Shown here in pieces: positions 56,574 through 64,000 of a stretch of 64,000 nt of DNA. This DNA comes from Combretum micranthum (Eukaryota; Streptophyta; Magnoliopsida; Myrtales; Combretaceae), in contig JAMXBD010000712.1 of NCBI GenBank assembly GCA_024138025.1, forward strand, positions 372,001-436,000, read 5' to 3'. Position numbers and translations under genes: made by a program. The notes under the pieces are model-generated. The model was not told the origin of the DNA. It saw only the letters and a list, made by a program, of their open reading frames with translations, and did not search any database. How positions within the stretch are numbered: the first letter of the stretch is position 1; every line of letters starts with the position of its first letter.

Positions 56574-59500
56574 AAGATAAAAATAGAGTTGGTAGTTCCT
56601 CTAACTTTACTTGTGGATGTTGTAGATATCAAAGTTCCTAAGGTCGTAGTGGAGGAAGTGAATCCAATATGAGGAGTAATTTATCCCAATGCAGAATATG
56701 TAAGAAATATGGACATGATTCCAAGGATTGTTGTTTTTGATGAAAAAGATGCAAAAATCCCAATCATTCTGAAAGGGTCCGTTATTACAAAAATCAAGAA
56801 GATGATAGTGTGAATGCTGAGCGATCATCTAAAAATATTTGGCATGTTGATAGTGGACGCATTAATCACATGACTAGATATAAGGAGCTGTATGTTAAGT
56901 TTGATGACAAGTTCAAATCTAAAGTAAAGCTTGGAGATGGCAAAACTCACGAAATTTCTAGAAAAGGAGTTATTGCCATTGATACTAAGTGAGATAGTTT
57001 TAAATTGATTTATGATGCTTATTATGTCCCTAAATTGACTTAGAATTTGTTGAATGTTAGCCCATTTTTACAAAGAGGTCGTATGGTAAACTTTGATAAT
57101 GGTGAGTGCATTATCACTGATAAGAAGAATAATTGTATTATTGTTAAAGCAATGATAAGCATGAATAAAGTTTTTCCTATATCTATACCCCTTAATGAAG
57201 AATATGCTTTGCGAAGTGTGAAAAATGATGAATACACTTATGGCATTTGAGATATGGCCATATGAATTTTAAGGAACTTCATTTGTTGAAGAAGAAAAAT
57301 ATGGTGATTGGGTTACCAAATATTACATCTCCTGAGAAAGTATGTGAAGGATGTATATGTGGCAAAATGCATCATTTGCCATTTCCAAAGACATCATATA
57401 AGGCTAAAGCTTCTTTGGAGTTAGTTCATTATGATATATTTGGACCAACAATAATGCCCTCTTTGAATGGTAACATGTATTTTATTTTCTTTGTTGATGA
57501 TGATACAAGAATGGTGTAGATATATTTCCTAAAGCAAAAGTTAAAAGCATTTGGCACTTTTCTCAAATTTAAAGTTATGATAGAAAGGCAAAGTGGACAT
57601 AAGTTGAAAATTTTGAGAACTGATCATGGAGGTAAATATAAATCCAATAAAATTTAAAATTATTGCAAAGATGTTGGAATCAAGAGGTAACTAACTGTAC
57701 GACATACACCACAACAAAATGGAGTTGTTGAAAGGAAGAATTGAACCATAGTGAAGATGGCTAGAAGCATGCTAACTTAGAAGGGTCTTCTAAATAGTTA
57801 TTGGGTTGAAGCAATTAATATTGTAGTATATATATCGAACGGATCACCTACAAAAGCAGTGCTTACTAAAACTCCTTATTAGGCTTAATATAAGAGGAGA
57901 CCTCATGTTAATCTTATGAAAATTTTTGGATGTATTGTATATTTTCTCATTCCATCACAGAAGAGAGAAATTTGACGAGAGAAGAGAAAAGTATGTTTTC
58001 ACTGGGTATAGTGATGAATTTGAAGGATATCTTCTTTTCAATCCTAAAAAAAAAAAAAAATGAGTTGATTATATCAATAGATGTCGTATTGGGTGAATAT
58101 TGTGTATGGGATTGGAAAGAGAAATCACTTATTGTAAAAAGAATTTTACCTTTAGGATCTAATGTTACACAGCTAAATCCTCAATCAAGGTCACAACTAA
58201 GTTCTCTTGATGCACTAAGTACATCAACACCATAAGGCTCATTAGAGTTTTATCTAGAATCAGAAAGTCTAATAAGGAAACTAAGCTCTTTACATGACAT
58301 TTATGAATAATGCAAATTTGCATTTTTCTCTTGTGAACCACAAAAGCATGAAGAAGTTGCAAAAGAAGAAGTTTAGATAAAAGCCATGGATGATGAAATG
58401 GCAACTCTTGAGAAAAATCTTACTTGGGAGCTTGTTGATCTTTGAAAAGATAAGGAAGTTATTAGATTAAAATGGGTCTATAAGACCAAATATAGAGAAG
58501 ATGGCTTAATTCAAAAGCATAAAGCTTGCTTCATTGCCAAGGGATATTCACAGCAGCCAGGAATTGATTTTAATGAAACATTTGCTCTAGTTGCACATAT
58601 GGAGACCATAAGAATTATCTTTGCATTATTAACACAATTGGAATTATTAATATATCAATTGGATGTCAAATCAGCAATCTTAAATGGAGAATTGCAAGAG
58701 AAGGCATATGTAGAACAACATGGAGCTATATCATCAAAGGCGAAGAAGATAATGCCTACATATGTCTTTGTATGGATTGAAACATGCACCACAAGCATAG
58801 AATAGCAAAATTGATAGCTATTTCCAAAGAAATGGTTTTCAAAGTAATCAAAGTGAAACTTCATTGTACATTAAAAAAAAAGGTACAAAAGATTTCCTTA
58901 TTGTATGTTTGTAGGTGGATGACTTGATCTATATAGCTACAAGTCAATCCATGTTAGATGAATTTAAGGTAGCCACGATGAAGGAATATGAGATGATAGA
59001 TTTGGGTAATATGAAATATTTGAAATTCAAGTTCGTCAATCTAATGGAGAAATATTTATTTCACAAAAAAAATACTTAGATGATTTGTTGAGAAGATATC
59101 AAATGAACAATTGCAAGCTGATTGCTACGTTGCTTGCAACAAATGAGAAATTACATTCAGAAGATGGAGGATCAAAAGTTGATGCAAAGATGTATAGAAT
59201 TTTCGTTGGGTCACTAGTTTGCTTGACAAATATAAGGCTAAATATTGTTTATCTAGTCAGCTATATTTCTAGATTTATGCAGAGTCCAAGTTGGTGACTT
59301 TATGTGGTAGCTAAAAGCCTATTGTGATATTTGCAAGGCACAAAAAATTATGGTATTCATTTTATGAAAAAAAAAAAAAGAATTCAAGCTTATTGGATAT
59401 ACAGATAGTGACTAGGATGGATCAATTGATGATTGGAAAAGTACATCTGGATATGTATTTTCAATGGAATCAAATATTATATCTTGGTCTTCAAAGAAAT

Positions 59501-59857
59501 AAAAGACAGTATCATTGCCATCATCTAAAGCAGAATATGTAGCAGCCATAGATGCAACATGTGAATCTGTATGGTTAAGAAGAATTTTATCAAGCTTAAA
59601 TGAAAGACAAGATGCCTCCACAATTATCCATTGAGATAATATGTCAATAATTATCATGACAAACAATCCAATATTTCATGGACAGACAAAGCATATCGAG
59701 TTGCGACATTACTATATGAGGAACTTTGTACAAAAAGGTGACATTCAACTTGAATTTGTTAATATGAATGAGAATCTCAAAGATGTATTTACAGAAGCCA
59801 TGACAACAAAAAAGGTTAATCAGTTTAGATGTTATAAAATTGCAAATTAAGAGGGGG

Positions 59858-60196
59858 TGTTGAAAATATAATTTGTAATTTTTTATATGTTTGGCGGTGG
59901 GAATTTGTAGAACACAGCTAGAATTTTGCTGCATTGTGAAGCAATATATTTGTAGAATTACCTCCTTGGGATTTCTAGCAAATGACAGCTTAGGAGAATT
60001 GTAATTTTCCAAAGCATGAGCTATATGTCCAATGTTTTACTGCTAAGAGACTTGTATTCTTTGTCACCATTGTACTTTATAAAAGGACTTCGTTCCTTCA
60101 TTTGTATATGATATGAATTTCAATGTATGAAATATAAGGATTGTGATATTCCTCTAGAATACTACTCCTATTATTCATTAATTATTATCACATCAC
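59858..60196 (+). repeat. 3' LTR of the copia element
   Basis: Begins TGTTGAAAATATAATTTG directly after the purine tract AAGAGGGGG (59849-59857), with TATAAAAG at 60078-60085. The right end is placed at a CA near 60190-60196 without a second LTR to confirm it. Confidence 0.6.
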
Positions 60197-60254
60197 AGAT
60201 CAATTATCTTTTGTGTCGCACCCCTATAGGGCACCCCAGTAGTATCAATGTATC

Positions 60255-60942
60255 TGTAACGCCCTAAGTTAAAGGCTTTACAAGTCGCCACGTGTCCTTC
60301 TCTTGTTAAGAACACACTAAGGCTATTAAAACACTATGCCGCAACTACATCAATTTTAATAACCAAAACTCATAATTTAAGACATCCACAAAAAGAAAAT
60401 ATAATCTCTTTGAAATCATAAACTTACTAAAATCTGAAACTACATGTCATTAAAACAATTTAAAACCTGACAACTAGTCTCATAAGATTTCCAACAACTA
60501 ATAACATTTAAAAACAAGTTCCCTAAAGTCTTCCACATCTTTCCATTACATCAAATGCTGTAGATCTACGAGTCCTCTGCTGGATAGTCAAGTCTACTAT
60601 CGCCATTCCCATGATCTACATATAGATCGTACCTAGATAGATCATAATCAACTTCCTCTTCACCTGTACCTGAAAAATTAAATGAATGAGCGAAAAATGC
60701 TCAGTACGCCATTCCACAAATAAATACGCATGAACATGTCAATATAATTCACATATATTCCTAAGCTAATGCAACAGACATAAATTATTATCTTTGATTA
60801 GTGAAACAAACAACACAGTTTAGAACTATATGCATCTAGTCTTAAACCGGAGTAACTCATGACCCCGATTCATAATCTTTATATAAAATAGTTTATATAC
60901 AATATATTAATGTTGGATACTCCCCACACATCATTGCGTATC
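60255..60942 (-). mobile_element. family 2 LTR, second copy, interrupted
   Basis: Plus strand TGTAACGCCCTAAG ... AAGTCGCCACGTGTCC, aligned with 33831 onward of the first copy (CGCCACGTGTTATTCTC). It is broken at 60943 by a family 1 LTR; its continuation is outside the window. Confidence 0.7.
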
Positions 60943-61807
60943 TATAAACCCCCAAAGTTTTGGAATCGGTTTAGCTTAAACCCTAATTGGAAAGTCAACC
61001 AGAAACTTTAAAGTCAACAAAACCCCAGTTAGACGTAATGGTTTAAGTTCGACAATCCTGAATAAGCAACACTAAGAAAGTAAGTAAGAGATTAGTATGT
61101 AGAATAGATCATAATTACATAAGGAAGCTTAAAAAGATCATATTAGTAAAACCGCGAATCATTTTGAACCCGAACGGATACAGTTCTTGAAAAACGTGTT
61201 CCGAGGCTCGGAATAGTAAAAATATTTCGAATATACCATTAAACTCGTAAAAATGTAAGGTTTTTAAAAATATCAGTTTTATAATTTTTCTGTAGGTAAA
61301 AATAACAGATATGGTGATTATACGCGTATTTCTTATTACCGGTACTTTATTAGTCATATCTACTTTACATTATATTATTCATTACTATTCTACACTATTC
61401 TTTTATCTCTACTTTTTCTAACACCTACTCTTACAACACCATAACCTATTACCTTTACCTTTTACCTTTCCTATAACTTTATTTCACATCTACTTTACTT
61501 ATTACTTCATTTAATCAACAAAAATAAAAAATAATTCTCTCTTCCTCTCCTCTCTCATGGCCGGCGCATACTCTCTCTCCCTCTCCCTCAATTTTTTTCC
61601 TTTATTTAAATCACACAAAAATTTACTCCTCATTTCCTATAAATACCCCCCTTCTCTTTCACTTCTTTTACATAATTACTACCCATATATTTCTACTAAA
61701 TCTCTCTCAAATTTTCCTCTCAACACTCTCTCCAAATACTCTCTAAAAACTCTCTCCAAATAATCTCAAACCACCTTCTACATACACAAAACCCATAACC
61801 ACATAAT
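60943..61807 (+). mobile_element. family 1 LTR, copy F, 5' part
   Basis: Sense strand on plus. Starts TATAAACCCCC (TG mutated to TA), with the U3 and TATAAATA at 61638-61645, then a CT-rich leader, cut at 61807 by copy G. The rest should lie beyond the window. Confidence 0.75.
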
Positions 61808-64000
61808 TGTAAACCCCTAATGTTTTGAGATTAATTTAAGCTTAAAACCTAATTAGAAAGTCAACTGGAATCCCAAAGTCAACCAAACCCTAGTCTTTTG
61901 CAACCGTTCAAGTCCGACATTCCCGTTTAAGCAACCTTAGGAAATTTAGCAAGAGTTTAGTATGTAGAATAGTTCGTAATAACTTGAGAAAGCTTAAAAA
62001 TATCAGATTAGTCAAACCATGATTCGTTTTGAGCATAACTAGACACAGTTCTCAAAAAGCATGTCCTGGAGCTCGGATTAGTAAAAACATTCTGAATATA
62101 CTGTTAGACTCATAAAAATATAAGATTTTCAAAAATATCAATTTCATAATTTTTCGGTAACTAAAAATATCAAATATCGCAATTATACACGTATTTTCTT
62201 ACTACCGGTACTTAAATTGTCATGTCTATTTTACATTACACTATTTTCTACTATTCTACACTATTAATCTATCTCTACTTTTTCTTACAACCTACTCTTA
62301 CAACCCATACCTCTATTTCTTACAATTTTCATTTCCAATACAACTTCACATCTTTCATATCTTACTTTTCATTTACAAAAATACAAAAAAATAAATTTCT
62401 CTCCCTCACACACTCTCTTTTTGTGTCGGCCATGCCCTCCTCTCTCTCCAATTTGTTTCAATTTTCATTTATTTAATTAACATAAATTTCCTCCCACATT
62501 TTCCTATAAATACCCCTTTTCCTTCCACTTCTTTCACACCTTCCATACACAAAATTACTCTCTCAAATTCTCTACAAGAATTCTCTCCCATAGCTCTCTC
62601 AAGTTTAGTTCTCTTAGGTAAAAATTCCTCAAGTTTTCATTATGTTCATTTACTTAGTATGAGCTTAGTGTGTGTTTTCTAAACCATGAAGGTTAAAGAA
62701 AGCAACAATAGGTTCATACTTTGTTTTTGTTCATGATCTAATTTCTTTATGTTACTTCTATATATATGTTACTAAATATATCTATGTAGCTATATATATA
62801 TCCTTTAGAGTATATAAGCTCATTTGTTTTGCAATTTATTTAATTTCCTTGCAATTTATTTATTTATTGGCAATTTATTTATTTTCATGTTATCTTTAAG
62901 ACTAGTCTTTCTAGTTTTAGACTTGTCCTCATCAAGTCAAAACATTTTCTTTTTCTTTATGGGACTAGTCTATTCTTAGTCCTAGGATACCTTGATGAAG
63001 CTAAGGTTCTAATACTTGATTTATTACTTTACTAGCTTATTCTTTTAAGTTATTATGTTTCTTTATGTTTTCATTACTCTATGATTTATATTCATGCATG
63101 AGCATAATAATTCTTGCCTCAACAAAACAAATGAGGAAAGGTTTTCTTAAAATAAAGATTCTTTTCTAGAAATAAAAGTAGAAAGTAATTTTCTTAAACA
63201 AACTTTTCTAAGAAATCTAGAGGAGTTCATAAACATACATAGAAGGAACTTTTGAGCAAACAAAAGTTTTACTAAAACTTCACTTTTTCATCAAGTATTA
63301 GAAATTCTTTTCATGAAGATGGAATGATCTCAAGAAACAAGTAAAATATTTCTATAGATATAGGATTGTTATTACTTTGAAAAAGTGTTAGAAACTAAGC
63401 TTAGAAAATAAAAATCATTCCTTAGAAATTTAAAAAGACTACATAAATTAAATTTAGGAAAAGAAAATACTCATTTGAAATAACTTAAGATATTTTCAAA
63501 GCAAAATAAAAAGGAATTTTTTTTCAAAGATTCTCACTTTCCAAAATCTTTAAAAAACTTTACTTTTTCATGATTTGAGATAACTTCATTAACTTCATAT
63601 ATGTTGATATGAGTCAATAAATATATGTATTACATTTCAAAGGTTTTACAAACTATTATAATATCTATCTTTTCAAAATGAGCTTTTGTTAAAAGAAGGA
63701 ATTCAAGTTTGTGAAAATTCGTGGTGAATCTGGTCACCACTTTTTCGGAACCCAAATGACTTATTTTGATGAAAATATTTTTAGAAATAGATAGATCTTT
63801 TCGAGTAGGTAGAAAACGGTATATAATATACGAAATTCAGAGTTAAAATGAGCAAGTTATGGCCATTTTAAGTTGTAATTTCTCATATCCGATTTTACTG
63901 CGATTTTAAGATAGATTTGGAGATTTCAAGAATAGAAATTCTATGAAAGACTCGTTGTGGGTATTTCATCTTGTTTAGGTGAAGGAGGAACCGAGATCAC
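61808..64000 (+). mobile_element. family 1 LTR, copy G, runs off the window
   Basis: Starts TGTAAACCCCTAATG, TATAAATA at 62505-62512, paired GACTAGTC block at 62896-63025, conserved GAGTTAAAATGAGC block at 63784-63885. It inserted in the same orientation into the leader of copy F. Whether it is a solo LTR or a 5' LTR cannot be seen. Confidence 0.8.
62505..62512 (+). promoter_or_regulatory. TATA box of family 1 copy G
   Basis: TATAAATA followed by CCCC and a CT-rich stretch. The same TATAAATACCCC arrangement is seen in copies A, B and F; copy J keeps the TATAAATA. It puts the U3 at about 700 bp, so most of the LTR is R-U5. Confidence 0.6.

Larger units (their letters stand above)
52574..60196 (+). 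pseudogene. Ty1/copia element, decayed, split by copy J
   Basis: 5' end missing. Gag part 52574-52840 (LRSLLAKFDHIVA, LSLDELMGSLEAY), resuming at 56574 with a zinc knuckle CRICKKYGHDSKDC (56690-56731). Protease HVDSG (Asp at 56849). GAG-pre-integrase RYGHMNF ... CEGCICGKMHHLPF (57247-57380). Integrase core Asp near 57491 and 57617 and Glu near 57727 (HTPQQNGVVERKN). RT from about 58400 (LKWVYKTKYREDG, KGYSQQPGIDFNETFA); in the catalytic YVDD motif the Tyr codon is TAG (58912-58914). RNase H remnants run to TAA at 59848-59850. Many stops and shifts; not functional. The domain order protease-integrase-RT-RNase H is diagnostic of copia. Confidence 0.9.

Overview
The window is plant nuclear DNA, probably from a eudicot: AT-rich, with short GT-AG introns, tRNA-iMet primer sites and the plant-only Tat lineage of Ty3/gypsy retrotransposons. 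It holds one recognisable host gene; almost everything else is a stack of nested LTR retrotransposons. I cannot name the species.

Layout. (1) 1-6649: a host segment. On the minus strand (858-2692) is a gene for a membrane-anchored protein with a filamin-type Ig-like domain followed by an NXPE/PC-esterase domain; it has a 5'UTR intron and carries a one-base frameshift. The rest is AT-rich intergenic DNA with an 83-bp tandem duplication. (2) 6650-21730: Tat1, a complete 15.07-kb Tat-lineage element with 653/646-bp LTRs (about 96% identical by hand count), TSD CTTTT, a primer-binding site and a polypurine tract. It has a frameshifted gag, a protease ORF ending in a TGA, an open 1209-codon pol (RT, two RNase H domains, integrase), and an antisense three-exon gene, open across 882 codons, for a plant mobile domain (PMD) protein. 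Its 3' region carries ~190-bp tandem repeats. (3) 22065-39441 or beyond: Tat2, an older decayed relative in the opposite orientation. Its remaining parts are in the expected order (3' LTR, polypurine tract, tandem-repeat 3' region, PMD pseudogene, pol-PMD spacer, protease fragment); RT-integrase is deleted. It is riddled with later insertions. (4) 39442-52573: more LTRs of one Ty3/gypsy-type family ('family 1', LTR 3.6-4.4 kb, sense strand TGTAAACCCC...GGGCGTGACA), including one that still adjoins a tRNA-iMet primer site and a decayed gag. (5) 52574-60196: a decayed Ty1/copia element, split by a family 1 solo LTR with a perfect 5-bp duplication. (6) 60255-64000: a second family 2 LTR with two head-to-tail nested family 1 LTRs running off the edge.

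Two themes stand out. First, both Tat elements carry a PMD gene antisense to gag-pol at the same place, and the best preserved copy has an open frame across canonical splice sites although its own gag is broken. Second, at least seven solo LTRs with matching or near-matching target duplications lie in about 35 kb against one complete element, so LTR-LTR recombination has been very active here. No tRNA, rRNA or CRISPR was found; a plant window would not be expected to hold CRISPR. All alignments between copies were made by eye.
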